Positions 55,499 to 64,000 of a DNA stretch of 64,000 bases are shown piece after piece; the first letter of the stretch is position 1, and each line of letters opens with the position of its first letter. The position numbers were made by a program, and so were the translations under genes. The stretch lies in NCBI RefSeq assembly GCF_900101815.1, contig NZ_FNAO01000003.1, forward strand, positions 124,001 to 188,000, written 5' to 3'. Source of the DNA: Pricia antarctica. Its GTDB lineage: Bacteria; Bacteroidota; Bacteroidia; Flavobacteriales; Flavobacteriaceae. Below the pieces are notes generated by a model, which saw only the letters and a list, made by a program, of their open reading frames with translations, did not search any database and had not been told where the DNA came from.

Positions 55499-55655
55499 AG
55501 TTTATGGGTTTATTGGTTTATTGGTTTATTGGTTTATAAAAATTTAGTTGATAGATAATAATTGATTGGATATCTTGTCCGATGCTCGATTTCAGATGTT
55601 TGATGTTCTGCATTCAGCAAAAAAATAAACTCCTAAACTCATAAACCCATAAACT
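55499..55655. repeat. Inverted repeat of degenerate octamer tracts
   Basis: AGTTTATGGGTTTAT (55499-55513) and its exact complement ATAAACCCATAAACT (55641-55655) form a 15-bp perfect inverted repeat separated by 127 bp. It falls between cysK-like and ftsX-like genes. Both arms extend into degenerate TTTATTGG/AAACTCAT-type units. Confidence 0.85.
55507..55537. repeat. Tandem octamer (GGTTTATT) x3
   Basis: Three perfect GGTTTATT copies plus a partial fourth. Confidence 0.93.
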
Positions 55656-55661
55656 TTTTTT

Positions 55662-56903
55662 TCACTCAAACTTAATCGCCTTCACCGGTGTAATCTTTGT
55701 AATAATATAAGAGGGCACCAAAAGCATTAGTAGACATAAAAGCAAAACCCCGATATTTAAAATTAGAATGGTCAACCCATTGATATGTACCGGAATGTAA
55801 TCGATATAATATTCTTGGGGATTCGGGAATTTTAACACTTTGAATCTATCCTGGATCCAGATCGCACCAAGACCTATGGTATTGCCCCATAACAACCCAA
55901 TACCAATAAGATAGGCAGCATTGTACAAGAACACCTTTCTGATACTCCAGTTCGCAGAGCCGAGTGCCTTTAAAATACCGATCATTTGCGTACGCTCCAA
56001 AATCAGCACCAGCAAGGCGGTAATCATATTGAAACCGCTGACGATAATTACGATACTGATAATTAGGATCGTGTTGAAATCGAACAATCCAATCCACTCG
56101 AAAATCTTGTAATATTTATCGAGTATGGTCTGGGTATCCAGCGAAGAGAGCGTCTTCCCATAGATTTCCTTACTTTTCACATCGATATCGTCAAAACTAT
56201 CCAAAAAAACCTCAAAATTTCCGACTTGGTCCTCATTCCATTGGTTCATACGTTGAATATGACGGATATCCGTGAAAATATAAAGACGGTCAAATTCTTC
56301 GAACCCGCTGTCGTAAAGTCCCGTAATGGTAAATTTCCGCTGGTTGGGCAGTTTGTCCACATTGTCATCCTTTAAAAAAAAAGCAAAGAACGAGTCTCCC
56401 GTTTTCAGGTGTAAACGGTTCGCCATTAAACGGGACATCAAGACCTCATTATTCAGTTTCCCCGAATAATCGGGTAATTTACCATCGACAAGATATTCCT
56501 CGAACGCCGACCAATTATAATCACTACCGACCCCTTTGGCGATGATACCCTCGAAGGTATTTTCGGTACGGATGATACCCCCCTTGCTGGCCACCGCCTG
56601 TACGTGCGCAATACCGTCAACGGATTTGAACTCGGGATAAAATTCCTGATCCCGTGAAACTGGCACTACCGAAACATCGGAAGCATTGTTATCGTAGTTC
56701 GAGATTTGTATGTGTCCGTTGAACGCCGCTACCTTCTCACGTATTTTCAGTTGAAGACCCGCACTGGTGGCAACGGTAATCAGCATCATCACAAGACCCA
56801 ATGCAATAGCTGCGATCGCTATTTTTATTATCGGTGCGGAAATACTAACTTTATGCGCTGCGCCCTTGATAAGGCGCTTGGCCAAGAAATATTCAAAATT
56901 CAA
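55662..56903 (-). CDS. FtsX/LolC-like ABC transporter permease
   Basis: 413 aa. Starts at a TTG (MNFEYFLAKRLIKGAAHKVS), the canonical N-terminus in flavobacteria. One N-terminal membrane helix (ISAPIIKIAIAAIALGLVMM), a large periplasmic domain (~residues 45-265), then three C-terminal helices, the last (VLLLCLLMLLVPSYIITKI). Matches LolC/LolE-type permeases of lipoprotein release; no ATPase gene is adjacent. Only 15 bp separate its start from the divergent NamZ-like start. Confidence 0.9.
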   Translation of the reverse strand: MNFEYFLAKRLIKGAAHKVSISAPIIKIAIAAIALGLVMMLITVATSAGLQLKIREKVAAFNGHIQISNYDNNASDVSVVPVSRDQEFYPEFKSVDGIAHVQAVASKGGIIRTENTFEGIIAKGVGSDYNWSAFEEYLVDGKLPDYSGKLNNEVLMSRLMANRLHLKTGDSFFAFFLKDDNVDKLPNQRKFTITGLYDSGFEEFDRLYIFTDIRHIQRMNQWNEDQVGNFEVFLDSFDDIDVKSKEIYGKTLSSLDTQTILDKYYKIFEWIGLFDFNTILIISIVIIVSGFNMITALLVLILERTQMIGILKALGSANWSIRKVFLYNAAYLIGIGLLWGNTIGLGAIWIQDRFKVLKFPNPQEYYIDYIPVHINGLTILILNIGVLLLCLLMLLVPSYIITKITPVKAIKFE

Positions 56904-56918
56904 TTCAAGGTGTTTATC

Positions 56919-58298
56919 GTGAACATAGTTAATATCAAAAATACGTTTTTCATTTTGTTTTTGGCCGTCTGCGCCTGTGGAAACCTATCTAGATCCGAGA
57001 ATGCGCATCCGGAAATCGCTTTGGTCGAAACCGATTCCTTTGTTCCGGTGCCGGTTGTCGTCGCGGCCAATAGAACGGACGAATATCTGACGCTGCTCGA
57101 AGGGAAAAAGGTAGGCGTGGTAGCGAATCAAACGAGTGTAATTTTCAAGGAAGACGAAAGACCGATGGCCGATGTCGGAAGGCCTGATATTGATGAGAAT
57201 GTACGAGGTAAGCAAAATGACGTACAAAGTAATGAAGAGGATGTCGATTCGTTGAAGAGCGAAGAACCTGCCTCGCCGACAGACGGGCTACAAACCCCGT
57301 ACACCCATTTGGTCGACTCCCTGCTTTCTTTGAACGTGGATATCAAAAAGGTTTTTGCTCCAGAACATGGCTTTCGCGGAGAGGCCGATGCAGGGGAAAA
57401 AGTAAAGGATGGTATAGATGCCCAAACGAAATTACCTTTGATTTCCCTCTACGGGAAAAACAAGAAGCCCTCAGCCGAACAATTGAAAGGTCTTGACGTT
57501 ATACTTTTTGACATTCAAGATGTCGGCGTACGTTTCTACACGTACATTGCGACGCTACAATTGGTCATGGAGGCCTGTTCCGAAAATAATGTGCCCATCA
57601 TCGTTCTCGATCGGCCCAACCCCAACGCGAACTACATAGACGGCCCCACAATGGAAGCCGCGCATACCGGCTTTTTGGGTATGACCGAAATTCCCCTCGT
57701 CTACGGCATGACCATCGGCGAATACGCCAAAATGATCAACGAAGAAGGATTACTGGAAGGCAAAAGAAAGGCCGACCTGAAAGTAATTCCCTTGGAAAAC
57801 TGGACCCACAACACCGAATATCACCTGCCGATACGGCCATCACCCAACCTGCCCGATGACACTTCCATAACATTGTACCCCAGCTTAGGGCTTTTTGAAG
57901 GCACAAATGTCAATGCCGGACGAGGCACTGAATTCCAGTTTCAGCGTTACGGGGCTTCTTTTTTAGACAGCACCCAATACAGTTTTACGTATACCCCAAT
58001 CCCCAATTTCGGATCGAAAACGCCTAAAGAAGAGGGCAAAAAGTGCTTTGGTAAAGACCTATCGGAAAATCCGAGAATGCAAGAAGTTTCACTGCGATGG
58101 CTCATCGATGCCTATACCAATGCTGTCGATAAAAGCAAGGTCTTCAACACCAGTGGCTTCACCAAACACGCTGGCACTGAAAAACTTCAACAATTGATCG
58201 AAGCCGGCAAAACCGAGGAAGAAATCAAGGCAACCTGGCAGGGTGATCTGGCGAAATTTAGAAAGGTCAGGGGGAAATATTTGTTGTATCGGGAATAG
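56919..58298 (+). CDS. Exo-beta-N-acetylmuramidase NamZ-like (DUF1343, GH171)
   Basis: 459 aa from GTG 56919, whose signal ends near VCACG (lipoprotein likely). DUF1343 blocks: LLEGKKVGVVANQTSVI, THLVDSLLSLNVDIKKVFAP, EHGFRGEADAGEKVKDG, YGKNKKPSAEQLKGLDVILF, DIQDVGVRFYTYIATLQLVM, DRPNPNANYIDGPTMEAAHT. Releases terminal MurNAc from peptidoglycan fragments for recycling. An acidic insertion of ~50 aa (residues ~76-125) lies between VANQTSVI and THLVDSL, where relatives have none. Convergent overlap of 32 bp with the next gene. Confidence 0.9.
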   Translation: MNIVNIKNTFFILFLAVCACGNLSRSENAHPEIALVETDSFVPVPVVVAANRTDEYLTLLEGKKVGVVANQTSVIFKEDERPMADVGRPDIDENVRGKQNDVQSNEEDVDSLKSEEPASPTDGLQTPYTHLVDSLLSLNVDIKKVFAPEHGFRGEADAGEKVKDGIDAQTKLPLISLYGKNKKPSAEQLKGLDVILFDIQDVGVRFYTYIATLQLVMEACSENNVPIIVLDRPNPNANYIDGPTMEAAHTGFLGMTEIPLVYGMTIGEYAKMINEEGLLEGKRKADLKVIPLENWTHNTEYHLPIRPSPNLPDDTSITLYPSLGLFEGTNVNAGRGTEFQFQRYGASFLDSTQYSFTYTPIPNFGSKTPKEEGKKCFGKDLSENPRMQEVSLRWLIDAYTNAVDKSKVFNTSGFTKHAGTEKLQQLIEAGKTEEEIKATWQGDLAKFRKVRGKYLLYRE

Positions 58299-59124
58299 GC
58301 GCACCCGTTGGCTTCCGATACTTGTGAAACGGCTGTTTTAGCAGCCCGGAAATACTTGCGTTTTCGACTTCATCGGGAAAGGTATCCACCCCATAAACAA
58401 TGGAATCCCTATCATATTCCATATGCGTTCCGAGCATACGGTCCCAGATCGAAAAGATATTGCCGTAGTTGGAATCGGTATACGGAAGCACGTAATGATG
58501 GTGTACCTTGTGCATATCGGGCGAAACGATCACCCAACTCAGGGCCTTGTCCACTTTTTTTGGCAGTTTGATATTGGCGTGGCCGAACTGGGTAGCCACC
58601 AAGGATAGGGACTGGTAGAGAAAAACGATTCCGATAGGAGTGCCGATGATAAGTACTCCCGCCAGAGTAAACACAAACCGGATCACACTTTCTAGCGGGT
58701 GATGCCTATTTGCGGTGGTGGTATCTACGTTATGGTCGGTGTGGTGTACGAGATGGATCATCCAAAGCGGTTTTACCTGGTGTTCGACATAATGAGGCAG
58801 ATAGGCACCGAGAAAATCCAGCAAGAGTGTTCCTAGAACCACATATAGCCAAAGCGGCATCTCGGGTAGCCAGTTGATGATTCCGAAATCATTTGTGGCC
58901 GCCCAATCCGCCGTTTTTAATAGAAGAAACGCCAAGGCGAAATTCACGATAATTGTGGTCAACGTAAAAAATAGGTTGGGCAGAGCATGCCTCCATTTTT
59001 TGTACGTGAACCTGAATAGCGGAACTTCGCCTTCCAAAATCCAAAAAAACGTGATACCCCCGACTAAGATCAACGACCGATGCAGAGAGGGAATGGTTTC
59101 GAAATAGTCGATGATGGTTTGCAT
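58267..59124 (-). CDS. Sterol desaturase / fatty acid hydroxylase family protein
   Basis: 285 aa from ATG 59124 (MQTIIDYFETIPSLHRSLIL); a longer frame adds 27 residues of low-complexity sequence. Membrane di-iron hydroxylase with four histidine boxes: LPHYVEH, HLVHHTDHN, NRHHPLE and HKVHHHY. Four or so membrane helices. Substrate unknown, perhaps a membrane lipid. The 3' end overlaps the NamZ-like gene by 32 bp. Confidence 0.9.
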   Translation of the reverse strand: MQTIIDYFETIPSLHRSLILVGGITFFWILEGEVPLFRFTYKKWRHALPNLFFTLTTIIVNFALAFLLLKTADWAATNDFGIINWLPEMPLWLYVVLGTLLLDFLGAYLPHYVEHQVKPLWMIHLVHHTDHNVDTTTANRHHPLESVIRFVFTLAGVLIIGTPIGIVFLYQSLSLVATQFGHANIKLPKKVDKALSWVIVSPDMHKVHHHYVLPYTDSNYGNIFSIWDRMLGTHMEYDRDSIVYGVDTFPDEVENASISGLLKQPFHKYRKPTGAPIPDTTNISP

Positions 59125-59263
59125 GGGGCTAAGGTTCAAGGATATTCTAAAGATACGAATTGAAATTTGAATTTGAATTTGAAGTGCCGGACGCTTAAGC
59201 ATCAAAAAACCGAACCATTAACACTCCAAACTTATAACGCTGGAATCATAAGACTGAACTTCT

Positions 59264-59770
59264 TTATTGTTTACCGCCACTACCAACCCTTGCCTTCATC
59301 GCTTCCACAATATTAAAAGCTGCGGGACACACCGCCACGTTCTTCAATGTCAGCTGCGAGATCTGCTGGAACCTTTTCCGGTCGGTGTGGGGGAATTCAC
59401 GGCAAGCTTTGGGCCGTACATCGTAGATGGAACAATAATTATCCGCTCCCAGAAACGTGCAGGGTACTCGTTGCAGCACATAATCATTGTCTTCATCGAT
59501 CCGTAGATGTTGTTCGATAAATACCTGCGGTTTTTGCCGAAAGTGCTTGGCAATACGCTCAATATCTGCATTCGTGAACAGCGGACCGGTGGTTTTACAG
59601 CAATTGGCGCACTCAAGGCAATCGGTCCGCTCGAATTCCGCTTCATGCAGCTCTTGCATGACATAATCCAGATTTTTGGGTGGCTTCCTCTTGAGTTTTT
59701 TGAAGAACCTTTTATTCTCGGCGTGCTTCTCCCGTGCTTTTTTGGGGAGTTGTTTTAGTATTTCGTCCAT
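59264..59770 (-). CDS. YkgJ-family cysteine cluster protein
   Basis: 168 aa. DCLECANCCKTTGPLFTNAD, VPCTFLGADNYCSIYDVRPK and ACREFPHTDRKRFQ supply the Cys cluster (CxxCxxCC...C...C...C) that binds Fe-S or zinc. Helical linkers before and after. Members are proposed metal cluster proteins of unknown function. Confidence 0.9.
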   Translation of the reverse strand: MDEILKQLPKKAREKHAENKRFFKKLKRKPPKNLDYVMQELHEAEFERTDCLECANCCKTTGPLFTNADIERIAKHFRQKPQVFIEQHLRIDEDNDYVLQRVPCTFLGADNYCSIYDVRPKACREFPHTDRKRFQQISQLTLKNVAVCPAAFNIVEAMKARVGSGGKQ

Positions 59771-59920
59771 CCTATTTTAATATACATCCAAAATTAGCAA
59801 GAAAAATCAAGGCACGAAGTGTAAAGTACGCAATCGTAAATGAATCCAATCTCTAAGGGACAGTCGTTCACAATCCGTAATTTTCGATTATGAAACTAAA
59901 AGTCGATTTTTGTCCTCATT

Positions 59921-60622
59921 ATGAAAGATATCTACGGAAACGCATTATTGGATTATCAAGGCGGAATCTATTCCGAGGATATCGCAACATTTTCTTCCTT
60001 GGATGAAGAAGACACGATTCCACTTCCCTACCTCTTCCGCAATTTTGATGCGATGCCCCCGATAGAGCAAAAAGCCTTGGAACTTTGCAAGGGAAGCATT
60101 CTCGACATCGGATGCGGGGCAGGAAGCCATAGCCTCTACCTACAAAAAAAAGGATTAGAGGTAACGGCACTCGACCGCTCGAAAGGAGCCATCGAAACCT
60201 GCCGGCTTAGGGGTGTTGAAAACGGGGTGCTCACGGATATCCTTGATTTTAAAGAACGTAAATTTGACACGCTGCTGATGCTCATGAACGGCATCGGCAT
60301 TGTCGGAAATCTTGAGAACCTCAGCGGTTTCCTTAAACATTTAAAAACACTTTTGAAGCCCGGCGGTCAAATCTTGTTAGATTCCAGCGACATCATCTAC
60401 ATGTTCGATGAAGACGACGATGGTGGCCGATGGGTACCCAATTCCGGCAGCTATTACGGAGAGGTGGCGTTTACGATACAATACAAAGGCGTGAAAAGTG
60501 AACCATTTATTTGGCTATATTTGGATTACCAAACCTTGAAAAGTGCAGCCCTTACCAATGAATTAGATTGTGAAATTATCTCAAAAGGAGACCATTACGA
60601 TTATTTGGCTCGATTGTGGTAA
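59921..60622 (+). CDS. Class I SAM-dependent methyltransferase
   Basis: 233 aa. Rossmann fold with ILDIGCGAGSHSLYLQKKGL (motif I), VTALDRSKGAIETCRLRGV, KFDTLLMLMNGIGIVG and LKPGGQILLDSSDIIYMFDE. Substrate unknown. Single gene in a divergent/tandem setting with no pathway context. Confidence 0.88.
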   Translation: MKDIYGNALLDYQGGIYSEDIATFSSLDEEDTIPLPYLFRNFDAMPPIEQKALELCKGSILDIGCGAGSHSLYLQKKGLEVTALDRSKGAIETCRLRGVENGVLTDILDFKERKFDTLLMLMNGIGIVGNLENLSGFLKHLKTLLKPGGQILLDSSDIIYMFDEDDDGGRWVPNSGSYYGEVAFTIQYKGVKSEPFIWLYLDYQTLKSAALTNELDCEIISKGDHYDYLARLW

Positions 60623-60844
60623 TCGTAAAGCTAACCTGTTACGTACACTTTTCCCATTTATCAATTCAGGAAATTTATTCTTTTCTTTGCCAAGGCAAAA
60701 TTTTCAAGCCTAGTGTAGCTACGGTTGATAATTTTAACACCGGCAAAGGGCAAGGAAGAAGCCATAAACCCAAAGTAATAAATGGCACGAGTATACATAC
60801 GCTTAAGCGTATTCTTACGTTATATATTTAGAAAACACCATACG

Positions 60845-61771
60845 ATGAGAAAAATTTGCTTCCCCATTTTATCCCTATTATTTCTGAGCTTGTTATTTGG
60901 TTGCTCCAACGATGCCAATGATAACGGCCCAGAAACCCCAAAAGTTGTTGACAAAATACCCAATAGGCAGGGCACGGGCGACTCCGCCGTCGACCTGCTT
61001 TCGAACGGTACCTTCTCCAATCTGCGTATCGAAATCGCCTACGTTACTGGCTTTCGCCCAACACAAGCGGCTATGGATGGATTTGTCGCTTACCTAAAAC
61101 AGCACACTTTTAAGGAGAATATAGAACTTGTGTACAATGAACTGGCATCGCCCAAGGAAGAAAAATTGACCTTGGAGGAAATCGACAAACTTGAAGAGGA
61201 AAATAGAACGGCTTATAACGATGGTGATACGCTGGCTATATACATTTATTTTTCGGATGCCCCGGCCGAAGAGGACGATGAAGCGAAAGATTTGGTGACT
61301 CTAGGCGCCGTTTACCGGAACACCTCGATGATTATTCATGAGGCCACGGTTCGCAAATTGGCCGACCAAAGTATTTTCATTTCCGATGCCGATGTCGAGA
61401 GTTCTACTTTAAACCATGAATTCGGACATCTCTTCGGATTGGTAAACTTAGGGATCTCTCCAGTGAACGACCATGAAGATGTTCAAAAGGATGACATGGG
61501 AGAACCTGTCTTGGATGACCAGGGCAAAACGTCGGGGAATAGCCATTGCAATGTAGCGGGATGCCTTATGAATGCTGAACTTCAGTTCGGCGGCGCATCG
61601 GCAAAAAGTACATCACTAACGGCAAAAAATGAAAACGGAGTTCAAGCAGCATGCCGATTGAGCGGCAAGAGTGTGCTACATATGCTATCCTCCCAAACTG
61701 CTAAAGGTGGATTGGCCCCTGATCTTGACAGTGAGTGTATTCTTGACCTGCAAACGAACGGAGGAAGATAA
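60845..61771 (+). CDS. Archaemetzincin-like zinc metalloprotease lipoprotein
   Basis: 308 aa from ATG 60845 (signal, lipobox LFGC, Cys20, then SNDANDN). HEFGHLFGLVNLG (H191, E192, H195) is the metzincin zinc site; NSHCNVAGCLMNA (H234, C235, C240, Met242) matches the HCxxxxCxM element that follows immediately in archaemetzincins (M54), here displaced by about 35 residues. H234 is a candidate third zinc ligand and Met242 the Met-turn. Surface-exposed protease likely. Two further Cys occur at 270 and 298. Longer upstream frame not used. Confidence 0.8.
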   Translation: MRKICFPILSLLFLSLLFGCSNDANDNGPETPKVVDKIPNRQGTGDSAVDLLSNGTFSNLRIEIAYVTGFRPTQAAMDGFVAYLKQHTFKENIELVYNELASPKEEKLTLEEIDKLEEENRTAYNDGDTLAIYIYFSDAPAEEDDEAKDLVTLGAVYRNTSMIIHEATVRKLADQSIFISDADVESSTLNHEFGHLFGLVNLGISPVNDHEDVQKDDMGEPVLDDQGKTSGNSHCNVAGCLMNAELQFGGASAKSTSLTAKNENGVQAACRLSGKSVLHMLSSQTAKGGLAPDLDSECILDLQTNGGR

Positions 61772-61786
61772 AAAAGGTGTGGGTTC

Positions 61787-62434
61787 TTAAGGTATATTCA
61801 AATATTTATGGGTCTGCAATGACACCTTCCACTTTGGGTTTGCCATTACATAATCGACGATCATCGGCGTTACCTTATCCCGTACGCTCCATTCGGGCTG
61901 TAGGTATAGAATGCAATTTTTGTTTGATTTAGCGGCTTCTTGCTCGGCAAAAATTAAATCGTGTTTGTTGTAGACGATAACTTTCAGCTCGTGTGCCTCA
62001 TCGTAAATACGTCCCTCCGGCAATTTATTTTTTTTTGGGGACAGGCAAATCCAATCCCAAATTCCTGTTAACGGATAAGCACCGGAAGTTTCTATATGAA
62101 TGTTCAGGTTTTTGGCCTTTAGCGCTTCCGTCAAGGGCTGCATATCCCACATTAATGGCTCTCCGCCCGTGACCACGATGGTATCGGAATATTTGGCGGC
62201 ATTTTCCACAATCTTGTAGATCTCGGTAGGCGGATGGGTCTCGGCATTCCAGCTTTCCTTTACATCGCACCAGTGGCAACCCACATCGCAACCCCCTATC
62301 CTAATAAAATAAGCGGCGGTACCCTTATGGAAACCCTCGCCCTGAATTGTGTAAAATTCTTCCATCAAAGGCAATAGCAATCCTTGGTCTACCAGTTCCG
62401 ATACTTCGTGTGCGGACACTTCATTTTTTACCAT
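61787..62434 (-). CDS. queE: 7-carboxy-7-deazaguanine synthase
   Basis: 215 aa. Radical SAM enzyme of queuosine biosynthesis, making 7-carboxy-7-deazaguanine from 6-carboxy-tetrahydropterin. FYTIQGEGFHKGTAAYFIRI, the cluster motif GGCDVGCHWCDVKESW (Cx3Cx2C), VVTGGEPLMWDMQPL and a compact C-terminal part are typical. Stands alone without other que genes in the window. Confidence 0.95.
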   Translation of the reverse strand: MVKNEVSAHEVSELVDQGLLLPLMEEFYTIQGEGFHKGTAAYFIRIGGCDVGCHWCDVKESWNAETHPPTEIYKIVENAAKYSDTIVVTGGEPLMWDMQPLTEALKAKNLNIHIETSGAYPLTGIWDWICLSPKKNKLPEGRIYDEAHELKVIVYNKHDLIFAEQEAAKSNKNCILYLQPEWSVRDKVTPMIVDYVMANPKWKVSLQTHKYLNIP

Positions 62435-62460
62435 TCGGCAAAGATAGCGGTTGTTAAATC

Positions 62461-62561
62461 CAAATCATAAATTCCAAATCATAAATTCAAACTTACCCCT
62501 TTTTTCATTGGACTTCTAAACGCATAAACTCAAAAACTTATCAGCTAATAAACTCAAAAAC
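62461..62561. repeat. Two 14-bp direct repeats upstream of the HerA-like gene
   Basis: CAAATCATAAATTC occurs twice in tandem (62461-62474, 62475-62488) and ATAAACTCAAAAAC twice (62524-62537, 62548-62561), in the 149-bp gap between queE and the HerA-like ATPase gene. Confidence 0.9.
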
Positions 62562-62583
62562 CCTTATTTTTGAGCCAAATTAC

Positions 62584-64000
62584 ATGACAATGCCCACCAA
62601 AGAAGAATTCCGCAAACATATCGATGAAGGCTACGCCACCAAGGGCGATTTTATTACCATGGGCGCAGCCATGCTCGACGGGGAAGCCGTGACGGATGCC
62701 CTCGTGAAAATTCCACTTAAGACCTTAAACCGACATGGACTCATTGCCGGGGCTACGGGTACGGGAAAGACGAAAACGTTACAAGTACTTGCAGAAAACC
62801 TATCCGATAAAGGTATCCCTGTATTGTTAATGGATTTGAAAGGGGATTTAAGCGGACTGGCACAACCGAGTGAAGGTCATGCCAAAATCGACGAGCGCCA
62901 TAACCAGATAGGCATCCCTTTCGAACCTAAAAGCTTTCCCGTCGAGATGCTGACGCTTTCCGAACAAGATGGTGTCAAGTTGAGGGCTACCGTTTCGGAA
63001 TTCGGGCCCGTTCTGCTATCCCGCATCCTAGACCTATCGGAAACCCAACAGGGCATTGTGGCCGTGGTGTTCAAATATTGTGACGATAATAAATATCCGT
63101 TATTAGATCTAAAGGATTTCAAAAAAGTCCTGCAATATGCCACAGATGAAGGAAAAGCGGAATTTGCCGAAAATTACGGACGTATTTCCACAAGTTCTAC
63201 GGGCACCATCCTCAGAAAAATCATAGAACTGGAACAGCAAGGGGCAGACCTTTTCTTCGGTGAAAAATCCTTCGAAGTGAACGACCTTACCCGAATCGAT
63301 GACCAGGGCAGAGGCTATATCAACATCCTCCGGTTGACCGATATTCAAGACCGTCCTAAATTGTTTTCCACTTTTATGCTTAGCCTGCTGGCCGAAATCT
63401 ATGACACCTTTCCCGAACAGGGCGATAGCGAAAGGCCCGAACTCATTCTATTTATAGACGAGGCTCACCTTATTTTTAACGAGGCCTCAAAGGCTTTGTT
63501 GGATCAGATCGAGAGTATCGTAAAATTGATTCGATCGAAAGGCATCGGAGTGTATTTCGTCACCCAAAATCCTACCGATGTGCCCAATGATGTCCTGGCA
63601 CAGCTAGGTTTGAAAGTACAACATGCCCTTCGCGCCTTTACCGCTAGGGACCGGAAAGCGATAAAACTTACCGCTGAAAACTATCCTGAATCGGAATTCT
63701 ATGATACCAAAGAAGTATTGACCTCCTTGGGAATCGGCGAGGCCCTAATTTCCGCTTTGGACGAAAAAGGAAGGCCCACGCCCTTGGCCGCTACCCTACT
63801 CCGCGCCCCCATGAGCCGTATGGATGTATTGACTGAAATGGAACTCGCTACCGTTATCGACAACTCCAAGCTCGTAGATAAATACGGCGAGATCATCGAC
63901 CGCGAGAGTGCCTATGAAATATTGAACAAAAAGATGGAAAAAGCGGAAGCCGTCGCCAAAGAGGAAAAAGAAAAACCTAGAACCAGTAGCCGAAGAGCTA
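62584..64000 (+). CDS. HerA-like DUF853 ATPase (partial, C-terminus beyond window)
   Basis: 472 residues from ATG 62584 (MTMPTKEEFRKHIDEGYATK) to the edge. P-loop GLIAGATGTGKTKTLQVLAE (Walker A), ELILFIDEAHLIFNEASKAL (Walker B), and YFVTQNPTDVPNDVLAQLGL sensor region match DUF853/HerA-type ATPases. The last residues here are a charged coiled-coil tail (KEEKEKPRTSSRRA). Hexameric DNA-motor relatives; exact role unknown. Confidence 0.93.
   Translation, partial: MTMPTKEEFRKHIDEGYATKGDFITMGAAMLDGEAVTDALVKIPLKTLNRHGLIAGATGTGKTKTLQVLAENLSDKGIPVLLMDLKGDLSGLAQPSEGHAKIDERHNQIGIPFEPKSFPVEMLTLSEQDGVKLRATVSEFGPVLLSRILDLSETQQGIVAVVFKYCDDNKYPLLDLKDFKKVLQYATDEGKAEFAENYGRISTSSTGTILRKIIELEQQGADLFFGEKSFEVNDLTRIDDQGRGYINILRLTDIQDRPKLFSTFMLSLLAEIYDTFPEQGDSERPELILFIDEAHLIFNEASKALLDQIESIVKLIRSKGIGVYFVTQNPTDVPNDVLAQLGLKVQHALRAFTARDRKAIKLTAENYPESEFYDTKEVLTSLGIGEALISALDEKGRPTPLAATLLRAPMSRMDVLTEMELATVIDNSKLVDKYGEIIDRESAYEILNKKMEKAEAVAKEEKEKPRTSSRRA

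Noticed and set aside
56706-56918. N-terminal extension of the NamZ-like protein
   Set aside because: The 71 extra codons are antisense to the FtsX-like gene and lie before a convincing lipoprotein signal.

Overview
The window reads as a chromosomal segment of a marine-type Flavobacteriaceae (Bacteroidota). The evidence is: a type IX secretion gene (porT) directly behind ubiE; a class I ribonucleotide reductase whose ATP-cone sits on NrdB; Cys-anchored lipoproteins with acidic residues after the Cys; a TonB-dependent receptor with an N-terminal carboxypeptidase-regulatory-like domain; flavobacterial TTTG-N20-TAnnTTTG promoter elements; and Bacteroidota families such as DUF4856, DUF3570/DUF4266, DUF4197, DUF4369 and TIGR03643. 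I see no rRNA, convincing tRNA, phage, IS element or CRISPR array. Both edges cut a gene: guaB on the left, a HerA-like ATPase on the right.

Layout. 1-1151 is guaB (partial). 1189-8164 (minus) is a five-gene iron/heme acquisition operon: DUF4856 lipoprotein, imelysin-like lipoprotein, HTTM (gamma-carboxylase-like) membrane protein, TonB-dependent receptor and a CxxCH haem-binding protein. Its promoter is flanked by two 19-bp ATTTA-N9-TAAAT palindromes that look like Fur operators. 8577-11639 is nrdB-nrdA. 11997-17684 carries mvaB, a LysE exporter, a Dabb protein, pyrD, a small secreted protein and xseAB. 17691-22974 has trkA-trkH, ubiE-porT and a DUF4197 lipoprotein. 23260-25469 has a small ORF, pyrF and prfA. 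25634-29183 (minus) is an envelope redox cluster: Rieske lipoprotein, thioredoxin-like protein, ApbE flavin transferase, DUF4266 and DUF3570. A 20-copy heptamer repeat then separates it from purM.

30823-34276 is a divergent pair of glutamine synthetases (GSIII and GSII) with inverted repeats between them. 34634-37664 has rimK overlapping an aspartoacylase-family gene, then corA. 37677-41476 is a myo-inositol module: inositol oxygenase, a Na+/solute symporter and a membrane-anchored AraC regulator. 41708-46730 holds small accessory genes: a frameshifted membrane ORF, cupin, MOSC, DoxX, secreted protein, AraC regulator, alkB and TIGR03643. 46749-58298 mixes nucleic-acid salvage (S1/P1 nuclease), cell wall (PBP1A, NamZ-like muramidase), a HAD phosphatase, DUF819, DUF4369, an epimerase, a cysteine synthase homologue and an FtsX/LolC permease. 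58267-64000 has a sterol-desaturase-type hydroxylase, YkgJ-type Cys-cluster protein, methyltransferase, archaemetzincin-like lipoprotein, queE and the HerA-like ATPase.

Most genes are housekeeping. The least explained parts are the HTTM/imelysin/DUF4856 iron operon, the ApbE-DUF4266-DUF3570 redox cluster, the archaemetzincin-like lipoprotein, the rimK-aspartoacylase pair, a 30-codon membrane ORF at 52306-52398, and several families of short intergenic tandem repeats.
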